Below are positions 8,164 to 17,458 of a stretch of DNA of 41,897 bases, piece after piece (position 1 is the stretch's first letter; each line of letters starts with the position of its first letter). The notes beneath the pieces are model-generated. The model did not search any database. It was not told where the DNA came from and saw only the letters and a program-made list of their open reading frames with translations. The stretch comes from Brachyspira pilosicoli (GTDB lineage: Bacteria; Spirochaetota; Brachyspiria; Brachyspirales; Brachyspiraceae): assembly GCF_008016535.1 (NCBI RefSeq), contig NZ_SAXY01000018.1, positions 1 through 41,897 of the forward strand, in the 5' to 3' direction. A program made the translations under genes and the position numbers.

Positions 8164-9396
8164 ATGAAAAATAACTTTTGGAAAAACTACAGATTTCCTA
8201 TTATGCTTTTAACAGGCGTAATTATAGGAAGTATTATTGGTTTAGTATTCAAAGAAAAAGCATCAGTATTAAAACCATTTGGAGATATATTTATTAATTT
8301 ACTATTTACTGTTGTAGTACCTTTAATATTTGTATCTATAAGCAACTCTATTGTGCAGATGGACAACATGAAGAGATTAGGAAAAATTGTAGCTACTATG
8401 TTTATAATATTTTTTATCACAGGTATTATTGCAGGTTCTATAATGGTTTTTGTTTCTGTAATGTTTAATCCTGCTCAGGGTGTTAATATACCTATGGAAG
8501 TGGTAAATGATATGCAGGCTCCTAAAGTATCTGAACAAATAGTAAAGATGATAACTGTAAGCAACTTTGTGGATATACTTTCAATTAATAATATGCTTCC
8601 TATGATTATATTTTCTATATTTTTCGGCTTTGCTGTAAAACTAGTTGGTGAAAAGGCAGCACCGCTTGTAAAAATACTTGATGCGGCTAATGAAGTATTT
8701 ATGAAATTAATATATATAATAATGTATTATGCTCCTATAAGTTTGGGTGCTTATTTTGCTAATTTAGTTGGTACATTTGGTCCGCAATTATTAGGAAGTT
8801 ATGCAAGAGCTTGTGCTATATATTATCCTGTAGCATTTTTATACCTCATAATATTTTTCCCTATTTATGTGTATATTGCTGCTGGTAAATATGGTTTAAA
8901 ATCATTAAAACACTTAATAGCTCCTATAATTACTTCTTTATCAACTCAAAGCTCATTAGCTACATTGCCTGTAAATTTGGAAGCAGCAGAAAATATAGGA
9001 GTTAAAGAAGATATTAGAAATATAGTATTGCCTATAGGTTCTACTACACATATGGACGGAACTTGTTTAAGTGGTATTTTAAAAATCTCTTTCCTATTTG
9101 GTATATTTGGAATGCCTTTTAACAGCATAGAAACTTGGATTGGTGCTATTATATTTGCTGTATTTTCTGGAGTTGCTATGGGTGCTATACCCGGAGGCGG
9201 ATTAATAGGAGAAATGTTAATCGTTTCTTTATATGGATTTCCTCCTGAAGCTTTTGCTATTATAGCTACAATTGGTATACTTGTAGACCCGCCTGCTACT
9301 ATGGTTAATGCTGTTGGTGATACTGTGGCTTCTATGTTGGTATCTAGAGTAGTAGAAGGAAAAGATTGGTTCAAACAAAAACTTACACAATCCTAA
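8164..9396 (+). CDS. Dicarboxylate/amino acid:cation symporter (DAACS family)
   Basis: This 410-residue protein has about eight membrane spans and the two re-entrant hairpins of the GltP/SstT/DctA family. The signature STQSSLATLPVNLEA corresponds to the family's serine-rich motif, and IGSTTHMDGTCL to its NMDGT motif. The histidine in THMDGT where most homologues have N is a mild variation. It imports glutamate, aspartate, serine or dicarboxylates with Na+ or H+; the specificity cannot be fixed by eye. AGGAG precedes the start. It is the second gene of the patB-like operon and ends at a terminator. Confidence 0.88.
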   Translation: MKNNFWKNYRFPIMLLTGVIIGSIIGLVFKEKASVLKPFGDIFINLLFTVVVPLIFVSISNSIVQMDNMKRLGKIVATMFIIFFITGIIAGSIMVFVSVMFNPAQGVNIPMEVVNDMQAPKVSEQIVKMITVSNFVDILSINNMLPMIIFSIFFGFAVKLVGEKAAPLVKILDAANEVFMKLIYIIMYYAPISLGAYFANLVGTFGPQLLGSYARACAIYYPVAFLYLIIFFPIYVYIAAGKYGLKSLKHLIAPIITSLSTQSSLATLPVNLEAAENIGVKEDIRNIVLPIGSTTHMDGTCLSGILKISFLFGIFGMPFNSIETWIGAIIFAVFSGVAMGAIPGGGLIGEMLIVSLYGFPPEAFAIIATIGILVDPPATMVNAVGDTVASMLVSRVVEGKDWFKQKLTQS

Positions 9397-9415
9397 AAAT
9401 ATTATAAAAAATAAA

Positions 9416-9446
9416 AGCATGCTAAAATTAATGGCATGCTTTTTTA
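9416..9446 (+). terminator. Intrinsic terminator after the symporter gene
   Basis: AGCATGC (9416-9422) pairs with GCATGCT (9434-9440), followed by TTTTTT. Confidence 0.8.
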
Positions 9447-9464
9447 TTATGTTAAATGACATAA

Positions 9465-9493
9465 TTGATATTTATTATTCAATATTATATAAT
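9465..9493 (+). promoter_or_regulatory. Sigma-70-type promoter for the rseC-like gene
   Basis: TTGATA (9465-9470), a 17-base spacer and TATAAT (9488-9493), 30 bases before the ATG. Confidence 0.65.
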
Positions 9494-9523
9494 AATATTT
9501 ACTTTCTACAAAAGGATAATAAT

Positions 9524-9928
9524 ATGAGAAGAGAGTTAGCTATTGTTTTAGAAACATATAATAACAATATTGCTAAAGTACAATTACAAAGAAGTTCAAG
9601 CTGCGATGGTTGTAAAATATGCTCTACTGGCAAACCTGTTACATTAAGAGCTATTAATAATATAAATGCTTCTAATGGGGATAATGTTATTATAGAAGTT
9701 GAAGAACTTAAAAAGTCTACTAATTTCTTTGTATATATAATACCATTAATATGTCTTATAATAGGATATTTTATTGGAAATTATATATCTAAAATTGCTA
9801 ATATTAATCATGATTTAGGACCTATGATTTCTTTTGTGTTCTTTTTTGTTTATGTGTTTTTTGGCGTACTAAAATTGAAAAAAAATAATAAGATTATAGC
9901 TAATATAATAGCAAAAAATAATTTATGA
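9524..9928 (+). CDS. RseC/MucC-like SoxR-reducing family protein
   Basis: This 134-residue protein has a short N-terminal domain with the cysteine cluster C27-x2-C30-x2-C33 (SSCDGCKICS). A beta-rich stretch and two membrane spans (about 76-94 and 103-122) follow. This layout is that of RseC/MucC proteins, which are linked to Rnf-type electron transport and reduction of SoxR-like clusters in other bacteria. No rnf gene is visible nearby. The start at 9524 is chosen because AAAGGATAAT precedes it and a promoter lies just upstream; the frame is open further upstream but crosses the promoter. Confidence 0.7.
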   Translation: MRRELAIVLETYNNNIAKVQLQRSSSCDGCKICSTGKPVTLRAINNINASNGDNVIIEVEELKKSTNFFVYIIPLICLIIGYFIGNYISKIANINHDLGPMISFVFFFVYVFFGVLKLKKNNKIIANIIAKNNL

Positions 9929-10350
9929 AAATTAAATATATAATATTTGTTTTGATGTTATTTTTATTTGCATCTTGCAAAACTAATTATGAAACTTTTT
10001 ACAAGATAGGTAATGATACTATATCTTCTGTTTATAAAATTACTTCTTTGGAAATAAAACCAAAAATAGAAAAGTTTGAAGATAACTATATATATACTTT
10101 TAAAAATGATACTAATGCTTTATATAATAGCGTAAAGTATGCTAATTATTTATGGAAAAATGAAGGATATTATATCACTCAGCATAATGATTTTGGCAAA
10201 GAAAATGGAAGTGTCGAACTAGCAAAAAGCTCAATAAACCCTAATAAAGTAATAAGAATCAATATTCATTCCTACACTAACAATTCTTTTGATGTTGCTA
10301 TATCATTAGTAAATGGAACACTAAAACTAAAAAATAATACAAACAATTAA
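9925..10350 (+). CDS. Lipoprotein of unknown function
   Basis: This 141-residue protein has a lipoprotein signal peptide with lipobox FASC (C18). The mature part is a small, mixed, Lys/Asn-rich domain that I do not recognise. Its ATGA overlaps the stop of the RseC-like gene, so the two are translationally coupled. Its last four bases overlap the end of the convergent GH57 gene. Confidence 0.7.
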   Translation: MKIKYIIFVLMLFLFASCKTNYETFYKIGNDTISSVYKITSLEIKPKIEKFEDNYIYTFKNDTNALYNSVKYANYLWKNEGYYITQHNDFGKENGSVELAKSSINPNKVIRINIHSYTNNSFDVAISLVNGTLKLKNNTNN

Positions 10351-12641
10351 ATATTATCCATATTAAAGTTAAGCCAATATCCAAGCTCTACAAATAATTT
10401 TTTCTCTTCTTCATCAAAGCTTATAAGAAGTCCTTTATATTTTAGAAGTATCTTATAAAAGATATTTTCATAAGTGTTTCTGTCTATAGGCATATCATTA
10501 TTAGATAAAAACTTAATATCTCTCAATAAATCAAATATTATTTTTCCATTTCCAGTTTCATATAGCTCATTTAATGCCTTTTTAATATTCTCTCCAACAA
10601 CTTTAGATATACCACTGTTAGAAATAAATATACCAGCATTTCTAGCATCTTTTAATTCTTTAGACACCTCATCATAGGCATCTCTTCCTTTTGATAATAT
10701 AAGCTCTCTTAATATAGGAGAATCCATAGCTCCCATTAATCTTCTATAGTCATAATCTGGTGTAATACCATTTGTGTTAAAATATTTAAATAGTTTTTCA
10801 TATTCAGGATATATTTTATGCATTATATCATCTAGTTTAGATATGTCTTCTTTAAATAAAGAATCTGCAAATTTATCTCTAACATCAGAACTTAAATCTT
10901 TCAATCGCATAGTATATACTAAATTATCATTACAATCTTTATTTTCAGAAAGTGTAATATCATTTTTTAATTCATAATCTTCTTTAATATTATCAACTTT
11001 AAAATATAAATCGGCTGTTATATTATCACTCATTACTCCTTCAATATGATTATTATCTATTAGAGTAGCTTTAATATTATGTTTAAAAATATTTATTTCT
11101 TTTTCTTTATAATCGCTAGCAATTAAATTAAATATAAATTGGTTAATAATATAAAGCTTAGTAAATAAATCTATCTTAGCATTTTTCTCATAAAAATATC
11201 TAGCATTATGATGTTCTTTTTTATTACTAATTGAAGTTTCTAACGCTTCTAAAAATTTCTGATAAGCCTCTTCTACAAAAGGAGCATTTTTATCTTTAAC
11301 AAGCATTCTAGCATAATGAAAAGACCTCTCAGCATACTGCATATTTTTAATAGGCTCTATCCTAGAAACATCTTCAAAAAACCATCCGCAAGAAGTATAA
11401 GAAAATAATGAATATTTATAAGATTCCATTAAAAATATAAACTCTTTAAAAGATATATGTTTAGAGCATATTTCGTATAAATCTTTAGCATCAGAATCAT
11501 TATATATAGCCCTAACATACTCTTCTCTAATAGAGTTTCTAGATTCATTAGTAAAGTTTAAAAATAATGCAAATAATTTGTCTTGCATATTTCTAAGTAT
11601 ATCAAAAGCATCTCTAAGCCCTTTTCTCCAAGATAAGTCAATAATCCCATCTCCTCCGCATCCGCAATTGCTTCTCCACCTCTCAACACCATGCGAACAG
11701 CTCCAAGAAGTTCCTCTTTTACCTTCGCCTTCATGCAATATCACCTCTTCAGTAGGAGTACATATACTCAAATAATGCTCATAATTTGTAGGCGTAATAT
11801 TATCATAGTGAATATTGTCTTGAAAATACCTTGCTAAACACATATCCCCAAAAGGCTCATGATGACCATAACTCTCACCATCAGTGGCAATATTAACAAG
11901 CTTCCTATCTCCATAAGCATTTCTTATTCTCTCAGCTAACTTTTCAGCAGAACAAAGTAAATGCTCAAAAGCTATAGCATTAGATATATAAGGGTCATAA
12001 AAAAATACAGCGATTCTCTTACCATTATGTCCATAAAGCCAATAAGGTTTTGATGTGTCTATTCTTGCACCAGATACATCACTTTGAGTAATACCCTTAA
12101 CATAATGTGCCTGATATGGAGAGAGTATTGTAAACTTAACTCCACAGTCGCATAAAGCATCAACAACATCTAAATTTATAGCAGTTTCAGAAAGCCATAT
12201 TCCTTTTGACCTTCTTTTGAAATATTTTTCAAAATTGTAAAGTCCCCATTTAATCTGCACCACCATATCTTCTTTTTTGGCAAGCGGTAAAATTATATGG
12301 TTATAAACCTGAGCAATGGCATTACCATATCCTAATCTTTCTATACTAAGTTTATCTGCCTCTAATATTCTCTGTAATAAATCAGGCTTCTTATCAGCAA
12401 TATAATCCAACAAAGTAGGTCCAAAATTAAAGCTTATATACTGATAATTATTAGACATATCCGTAATTCTGCCATAGCCGTCTAATATTCTTGAATATGC
12501 ATTTGGACTATAGCATTCATTAGTTATTCTTTCATTCCAATCATGAGCAGGTGATGCACTTATCTCCTTTTCTATCTCTCCCAAAAATGGATTTTCTCTT
12601 GGAGGCTGATAAAAATGTCCATGCAATATTAAATATTTCAT
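10347..12641 (-). CDS. Glycoside hydrolase family 57 protein with DUF3536
   Basis: This 764-residue protein opens with the GH57 strand HGHFYQPPRENPF and continues with SFNFGPTLLDY, a candidate-acid segment GIWLSETAINLDVVDAL (near residue 150) and TDGESYGHHEPFGD. After about residue 300 comes the helical part known as DUF3536. GH57 enzymes act on alpha-glucans (amylase, branching or transferase activity); the usual GH57 nucleophile segment appears as WLSETA, so the protein is likely active. It has no signal peptide, so it is cytoplasmic and probably works on storage glucan. It is transcribed alone from the promoter at 12675-12703. Confidence 0.8.
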   Translation of the reverse strand: MKYLILHGHFYQPPRENPFLGEIEKEISASPAHDWNERITNECYSPNAYSRILDGYGRITDMSNNYQYISFNFGPTLLDYIADKKPDLLQRILEADKLSIERLGYGNAIAQVYNHIILPLAKKEDMVVQIKWGLYNFEKYFKRRSKGIWLSETAINLDVVDALCDCGVKFTILSPYQAHYVKGITQSDVSGARIDTSKPYWLYGHNGKRIAVFFYDPYISNAIAFEHLLCSAEKLAERIRNAYGDRKLVNIATDGESYGHHEPFGDMCLARYFQDNIHYDNITPTNYEHYLSICTPTEEVILHEGEGKRGTSWSCSHGVERWRSNCGCGGDGIIDLSWRKGLRDAFDILRNMQDKLFALFLNFTNESRNSIREEYVRAIYNDSDAKDLYEICSKHISFKEFIFLMESYKYSLFSYTSCGWFFEDVSRIEPIKNMQYAERSFHYARMLVKDKNAPFVEEAYQKFLEALETSISNKKEHHNARYFYEKNAKIDLFTKLYIINQFIFNLIASDYKEKEINIFKHNIKATLIDNNHIEGVMSDNITADLYFKVDNIKEDYELKNDITLSENKDCNDNLVYTMRLKDLSSDVRDKFADSLFKEDISKLDDIMHKIYPEYEKLFKYFNTNGITPDYDYRRLMGAMDSPILRELILSKGRDAYDEVSKELKDARNAGIFISNSGISKVVGENIKKALNELYETGNGKIIFDLLRDIKFLSNNDMPIDRNTYENIFYKILLKYKGLLISFDEEEKKLFVELGYWLNFNMDNI

Positions 12642-12674
12642 AATGAGAATCCTAACATAAAAAGATTATTTCAT

Positions 12675-12703
12675 AGTATAATCAAACTTACATATATTTG
12701 CAA
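12675..12703 (-). promoter_or_regulatory. Sigma-70-type promoter for the GH57 gene
   Basis: On the minus strand, TTGCAA (12703-12698), a 17-base spacer and TATACT (12680-12675), 33 bases before the ATG. Confidence 0.65.
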
Positions 12704-12754
12704 GTAAATAATTTTTATTTTAATTATCGAAATAAAGATTTGTTTTTTAAGCAT

Positions 12755-12784
12755 AAAAAAGCCCAATACAATAGCATCGGGCTT
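12755..12784 (-). terminator. Intrinsic terminator after the gltD-like gene
   Basis: Read on the minus strand, AAGCCC pairs with GGGCTT and a run of T follows. It lies 23 bases past the stop codon. Confidence 0.75.
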
Positions 12785-12806
12785 ATTTTATTATTTAGAT
12801 ATATTT

Positions 12807-14204
12807 TTACTTAGATAAATATTTATGTATACCAGCAGCAGCTCTTTTACCGTCACCAATAGCAAGTATAACAGTAGCAGCACCGCGGGCAGCATCACCG
12901 CCGGCAAATACACCCTCTACAGAAGTAGCACCTGTTTCTTCATCTATTACATAAGTACCTTTTTTAGTAGTTTGTAATTCAGGCACTTTTCTAGATATAA
13001 GCGGATTAGGAGTAGTACCTATAGCAATAATAACAGCATCAACTTCTATATCTTCAGTTTTTCCTTCAACAGCCACAGGTTTTCTTCTTCCGTCAGCATC
13101 AGCCTCACCAAGCTCCATAACTTGAGTTCTAACTGCTTTTACATTATCATTCTCATCGCCAATGATTTCTAAAGGCGCTCTTAAGAATCTAAAATCAACA
13201 CCCTCTTCCATAGCATGATGAACCTCTTCAACTCTTGCAGGAAGCTCTTTTTCTGTTCTTCTATAAACTATATATACCTTTTCAGCACCAAGTCTTACAG
13301 CAGTTCTGCAAGCGTCCATAGCAACATTACCGCCGCCTAATACAGCAACTCTTTTATGTTTTATAACAGGAGTATCAACTTCTGGGAATTTATAAGCACC
13401 CATTAAATTTACACGAGTTAAATATTCATTAGCAGAATATACTCCGCAGTAATTTTCACCAGGTATATTTAAAAAAGCAGGAAGACCCGCACCAGTACCC
13501 AAGAATATAGCATCATATTCTTTTCTTAATTCATTGAAATCCAAAGATATACCAGCAACTTCATTTATTTTAAAATTAACACCATCTTTTTTAAGGTTTT
13601 CTACTTCGTGAGCAACTAACTCTTTAGGCAAACGGAACTCTGGAATACCATACATAAGTACTCCGCCTATAGTGTGCAAAGCTTCAAGCACTGTAACATC
13701 ATAACCTAATTTTATTAAGTCTCCAGCACAAGCTAAACCAGCAGGACCAGCACCGATAATACATACTTTTTTGCCGTTTTTTTCTACTTTTAAACCGTCA
13801 TACTGAGCATGTTTTCTTTCATAGTCAGCAACAAACATCTCTAATTTACCAATAGCAACAGGGTCAAATTTCTTACCAACAACGCATCTCTGTTCGCATT
13901 GAGTTTCTTGAGGGCATACCCTTCCGCAAGCTGCAGGCAATGCATTAGTTTCTTTTATTTTCTTAGCAGCTTCTAAAAATTTTCTCTCTGCTATAAGCCC
14001 TATAAACTCAGGAATTTTTACTTTAGCAGGACAGCCTTCCATACAATGAGGAACTTTACAATCTAAACATCTTAATGATTCAGTATACGCTTGTTCTTCT
14101 GTATAGCCGAGAGGAACTTCTTTAAAATCATTTCTTCTCTCTTCGGCACTTCTTTGCGGCATTTCCTGCCTAGGTATCTCACCTAATTTTGATCTTGGCG
14201 GCAT
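12807..14204 (-). CDS. gltD: GltD-type NADPH:acceptor oxidoreductase (glutamate synthase small-subunit family)
   Basis: This 465-residue flavoprotein has an N-terminal Fe-S domain with two cysteine clusters (CLDCKVPHCMEGCP, and CGRVCPQETQCEQRC), the FAD motif GAGPAGLACAG and the NADPH motif GGGNVAMDACR. The family transfers electrons from NADPH through FAD and Fe-S clusters to a partner: the GltB large subunit in glutamate synthase, or NfnA/SudB in related complexes. Neither partner gene is in the window. The start is set at ATG 14204 (MPPRSK), with GGAG at 14221-14218 on the minus strand; an ATG 12 codons upstream is in frame but would place the ribosome-binding site inside the gene. An AT dinucleotide run fills the spacer before the start. 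Confidence 0.82.
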   Translation of the reverse strand: MPPRSKLGEIPRQEMPQRSAEERRNDFKEVPLGYTEEQAYTESLRCLDCKVPHCMEGCPAKVKIPEFIGLIAERKFLEAAKKIKETNALPAACGRVCPQETQCEQRCVVGKKFDPVAIGKLEMFVADYERKHAQYDGLKVEKNGKKVCIIGAGPAGLACAGDLIKLGYDVTVLEALHTIGGVLMYGIPEFRLPKELVAHEVENLKKDGVNFKINEVAGISLDFNELRKEYDAIFLGTGAGLPAFLNIPGENYCGVYSANEYLTRVNLMGAYKFPEVDTPVIKHKRVAVLGGGNVAMDACRTAVRLGAEKVYIVYRRTEKELPARVEEVHHAMEEGVDFRFLRAPLEIIGDENDNVKAVRTQVMELGEADADGRRKPVAVEGKTEDIEVDAVIIAIGTTPNPLISRKVPELQTTKKGTYVIDEETGATSVEGVFAGGDAARGAATVILAIGDGKRAAAGIHKYLSK

Positions 14205-14259
14205 ATATATATATATTCTCCTATTTTCTTTATAGACCAATATTAAATAATTCCAAAAT

Positions 14260-14287
14260 ATTATACAATAAAATAAAAATATAGCAA
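14260..14287 (-). promoter_or_regulatory. Sigma-70-type promoter for the gltD-like gene
   Basis: On the minus strand, TTGCTA (14287-14282), a 16-base spacer and TATAAT (14265-14260). Confidence 0.55.
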
Positions 14288-14327
14288 CGAAATTATTGTC
14301 ATTTTATAAATATGAGAAACAGCTAAT

Positions 14328-14366
14328 TCACTATAATATATAATTATTAATTAAATATTATAGTGA
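14328..14366. repeat. Perfect 12-bp inverted repeat in a divergent promoter region
   Basis: TCACTATAATAT (14328-14339) and ATATTATAGTGA (14355-14366) are exact reverse complements with a 15-base centre. It sits between the gltD-like promoter and the response-regulator promoter, so it could be an operator for either gene or a transcript hairpin. Confidence 0.6.
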
Positions 14367-14428
14367 TGTTTTATAATAGTTATAAAATACATAAATAAAG
14401 TTTTTTAATTTTTTGTATTGATAAACAC

Positions 14429-14457
14429 TTGTATATTGAACAAAATGAATATATAAT
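14429..14457 (+). promoter_or_regulatory. Sigma-70-type promoter for the two-component operon
   Basis: TTGTAT (14429-14434), a 17-base spacer and a perfect TATAAT (14452-14457), 38 bases before the ATG. Confidence 0.65.
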
Positions 14458-14495
14458 ACAAAAAAATAAAAATTATAATAGAAGAGTGAAATTTT

Positions 14496-15179
14496 ATGGA
14501 AAAAGAACTTATTTATTCTGTAGAAGATGATGATAATATAAGAGATTTAATTAAATACACTGTTGAAGAAGCAGGGTTTAATATAGAATGCTTTAGTAAT
14601 GGTAAAGATATGCTTGAAGCTTTAAAAAATAATATACCTAATTTAATACTTTTGGATATTATGCTTCCTGATATGGAAGGTACTGAAATATTAAAAATAA
14701 TAAGAACCGATTATGCCCATTTACCTATAAAAGTAATAATGCTTACAGCAAAATCTAGTGAGATTAATATAGTTACTGGACTTAATTTGGGTGCTGATGA
14801 TTATATACCAAAGCCTTTCTCTGTATTAGAACTCATAGCTAGAATTAAAGCTAACTTAAGAAAAAAAGATGTGAGGATTGATACAGAGGAATTGACTTTT
14901 GGAGAAATTAAATTAATAGTAAAAAAAAGAGTTGTATATGTTAATGATAGGCAGATTCCTCTTACACAAAAAGAGTTTGACTTATTAAAACTTCTTATGG
15001 AAAATGCTAATAATGTTGTAGATAGAGAGATGATGCTTGAAGAGGTTTGGGGGGTGGAGCATTCTATGGAAACTAGAACTATTGATATGCATATTAAATC
15101 TATTAGGCAAAAATTAGATTTAAAAAAGGAAAATATTATTACTATTAGAGGAATGGGTTATAAATTAATAGAAATTTAA
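14496..15179 (+). CDS. OmpR/PhoB-family response regulator
   Basis: This 227-residue transcription factor has a receiver domain (residues 1-120) with the acid pocket E10/D11/D12, phosphorylation site D54 in LLDIMLPD and the conserved lysine in DDYIPKPF. A winged-helix DNA-binding domain follows (about 130-226) with LTQKEFDLLKLLMENANNVV and TRTIDMHIKSIRQKL. It is followed seven bases later by its sensor kinase. PhoB/PhoR is the closest familiar pairing, but no phosphate genes are adjacent, so the stimulus is not known. Confidence 0.9.
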   Translation: MEKELIYSVEDDDNIRDLIKYTVEEAGFNIECFSNGKDMLEALKNNIPNLILLDIMLPDMEGTEILKIIRTDYAHLPIKVIMLTAKSSEINIVTGLNLGADDYIPKPFSVLELIARIKANLRKKDVRIDTEELTFGEIKLIVKKRVVYVNDRQIPLTQKEFDLLKLLMENANNVVDREMMLEEVWGVEHSMETRTIDMHIKSIRQKLDLKKENIITIRGMGYKLIEI

Positions 15180-15186
15180 TTATTTT

Positions 15187-16953
15187 ATGATTAGAAATAT
15201 ATTTTTAAAATCATTATTTATTCTTATATTATCAAGTGCTTTAATGTTTATAGGAATTCTCTTTACAGTACAGTATAATAATATTATGTACAGCAGAGTA
15301 ATGATTGTGAATATTATAGAGATGCTTCAAAAAGAAATAAATATATATGATGTTAAAACAGAAGAAGATTTTAAAAACTTTGTATTACAATCAGATAAAG
15401 AAGAATTGAGAATAAGTATAATATCTACCAATGGCGTGGTTATTGCCGATACTTTAAGCGACACAGCAAAAACAACTCTCGGCAACCATAATAATAGAAG
15501 TGATGTTATAGAAGCCTTGCATAATACAAATGATGAGCCATCTTTTTCAATAAGCACATCTATTAGCCAAAAAACACCTTACATATACGCATCAAAAAAA
15601 ATTAAATCTGATGACTTTGTTGATTATATATTAAGAGTATCTATTCCTATGGATTCTATTAATAAATATTTAACTACATTTTTATTTAATGCTGTTATGG
15701 TGATAACGGTTGTTGTAATACTCATGGCTTTTGTACTTCCTATAATGTCAAGAAATATTATGAATCCTTTCTATATTATTAAAGAAACACTAGACAATAT
15801 ATATAATAATCGTTCTCTTACTCCAAAAAATCTTACGGGGTTTAATGATATTAACAATATAATTTATGATATCAATGAAGTTGCTGTTGATTTGAATAAT
15901 AACATTATAGCTTATCAAACAGAAAAAGAAAAACTTAATTATGTATTAGAAAATATTGCTCAGGGAATTATTGCCGTTAACAAGAAGAAAGAGATATTTT
16001 TTATTAATCAATTTGCCATAGATTTTTTGGATATTGGAGAAAAGACAGTCAATAATTTAAATGAAATAATAAAAGATGAAAACGTAATAAAAAAGATAGA
16101 CAATGCAATAGAATTAGGAAGGTTCTCAAAGTTTGACTCAAAAGAACATAATATGGATATAGAAATCACAATTATACCGATACGTAATAATGAAAATATA
16201 TCCGCTTTAATAAAATTCGAAGATGTTACAGATATTAGAAAATTAGAAATAGAAAAACAAGACTTTTTTATTAATGCCTCTCATGAATTAAAAACACCTT
16301 TAACTTCTATTTTGGGATATTCTGAACTTTTGCTAGCTACTGGCGGAGGAAAAAAATTAAATGATTTTTTAACTAGAATAAACTCAGAAGCATTAAGAAT
16401 GAAAGAGTTGGTTATGGATATGCTTACATTGAGCAGAATAGAGGCTAATTGGCAAGAGACTGTAGATGAGAAAATGGATATAAAAGAAATAATACTTAAT
16501 GTTTATGATAGTAATAAATTAAAAGCACAAAAAAGAGATATTACAATAGACTTAAATATAGAATCTGCATTCATAATGGCTAATAAAGAAAAAATAACAG
16601 AAGTTGTTAATAATCTTGTAGACAACGCTATAAAATATACAGATGACGGCGGAAACGTAAAAATTATTCTAAGCACCGATAAAGATAAAGCAATTTTTAC
16701 AGTAAGAGATACAGGCTGCGGAATAGCCCCGCAGTATTTAAACAGAATATTTGAAAGATTTTTTAGGGTAAAAAACAACAAATATCTTAAAGTCAATGGA
16801 ACGGGGCTTGGACTAACAATAGTAAAAAATATATGCAATAATTATAACGCTGATATACATGTAAAAAGCGAAGAAAATGTTGGTACAGAGATAAGCGTTG
16901 TATTTACGTTGTATAATGAAGAAAAAGAAAAAACTATAAAGAAAGCGGTTTAA
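15187..16953 (+). CDS. Sensor histidine kinase, PhoR/VicK-like
   Basis: This 588-residue membrane kinase has two membrane spans (about 7-28 and 165-187) enclosing an extracytoplasmic sensor domain of about 135 residues. A HAMP-like region (190-245), a PAS domain (about 248-350), a HisKA helix with phospho-acceptor H366 in NASHELKTPLTSILGY, and an ATPase domain follow. The ATPase domain has N box NNLVDNAIKY, G1 DTGCGIAP and G2 GTGLGL. It phosphorylates the regulator encoded just upstream. The last four bases overlap the end of convergent trmL. Confidence 0.9.
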   Translation: MIRNIFLKSLFILILSSALMFIGILFTVQYNNIMYSRVMIVNIIEMLQKEINIYDVKTEEDFKNFVLQSDKEELRISIISTNGVVIADTLSDTAKTTLGNHNNRSDVIEALHNTNDEPSFSISTSISQKTPYIYASKKIKSDDFVDYILRVSIPMDSINKYLTTFLFNAVMVITVVVILMAFVLPIMSRNIMNPFYIIKETLDNIYNNRSLTPKNLTGFNDINNIIYDINEVAVDLNNNIIAYQTEKEKLNYVLENIAQGIIAVNKKKEIFFINQFAIDFLDIGEKTVNNLNEIIKDENVIKKIDNAIELGRFSKFDSKEHNMDIEITIIPIRNNENISALIKFEDVTDIRKLEIEKQDFFINASHELKTPLTSILGYSELLLATGGGKKLNDFLTRINSEALRMKELVMDMLTLSRIEANWQETVDEKMDIKEIILNVYDSNKLKAQKRDITIDLNIESAFIMANKEKITEVVNNLVDNAIKYTDDGGNVKIILSTDKDKAIFTVRDTGCGIAPQYLNRIFERFFRVKNNKYLKVNGTGLGLTIVKNICNNYNADIHVKSEENVGTEISVVFTLYNEEKEKTIKKAV

Positions 16954-17453
16954 ATATTTTTATTTAAGCATAATTGTCTAAATGCCTCATAAGAAACTAT
17001 AGCAGCGGTATTTGATACATTTATAGAGCGTATATTATCACTCATAGGCAAATACACAGAATTATCCGCATCATTTTCCCATATAGATTCTCTTAAACCT
17101 GTGCTTTCTCTTCCAAACAAAAGTATATCATTATCACTATAATTAAACTCATCATAACGAATATGTCCAAACTTTGATATAGGCACTATTCTTTTATTAT
17201 TTTCTTTGCAATATTCTAAGAAGGTGTGTTCATTTTCATGTTTTATTAGATTTAATTTTTCCCAATAATCAAGCCCTGCCCTTCTAATCTCTTTTGCACT
17301 CAGTATGAATGATGGTTTTGAAACTATGTGAAGCGGTATGTTTAGTCCCACGCAAAGCCTTCCTATATTGCCCGTATTAGAAGGAATCTCTGGTCTGTAT
17401 AATGCTATAGACACATTAAAGTTTTCATTGCTTATATTAATTTTCTCTTTCAT
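16950..17453 (-). CDS. trmL: tRNA (cytidine/uridine-34-2'-O)-methyltransferase TrmL
   Basis: This 167-residue SPOUT methyltransferase shows all three family motifs: NTGNIGRLCVGL, LLFGRESTGL and IRSINVSNTAAIVSYEAFRQ, the last forming the knotted SAM site. TrmL methylates the wobble base of leucine tRNAs. Homologues usually start close to the first strand (SIALYRPEIPSN), so the 13 residues before it are an extension or the true start is later. No ribosome-binding site is visible and the -10 element ends only five bases before the ATG, which suggests a leaderless message. Confidence 0.88.
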   Translation of the reverse strand: MKEKINISNENFNVSIALYRPEIPSNTGNIGRLCVGLNIPLHIVSKPSFILSAKEIRRAGLDYWEKLNLIKHENEHTFLEYCKENNKRIVPISKFGHIRYDEFNYSDNDILLFGRESTGLRESIWENDADNSVYLPMSDNIRSINVSNTAAIVSYEAFRQLCLNKNI

Positions 17454-17458
17454 GTTTA

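Noticed and set aside
8946-9374. 142-codon minus-strand frame antisense to the symporter gene
   Set aside because: The plus-strand symporter motifs cover the same bases, and the antisense protein is low-complexity Ile/Pro/Ala.
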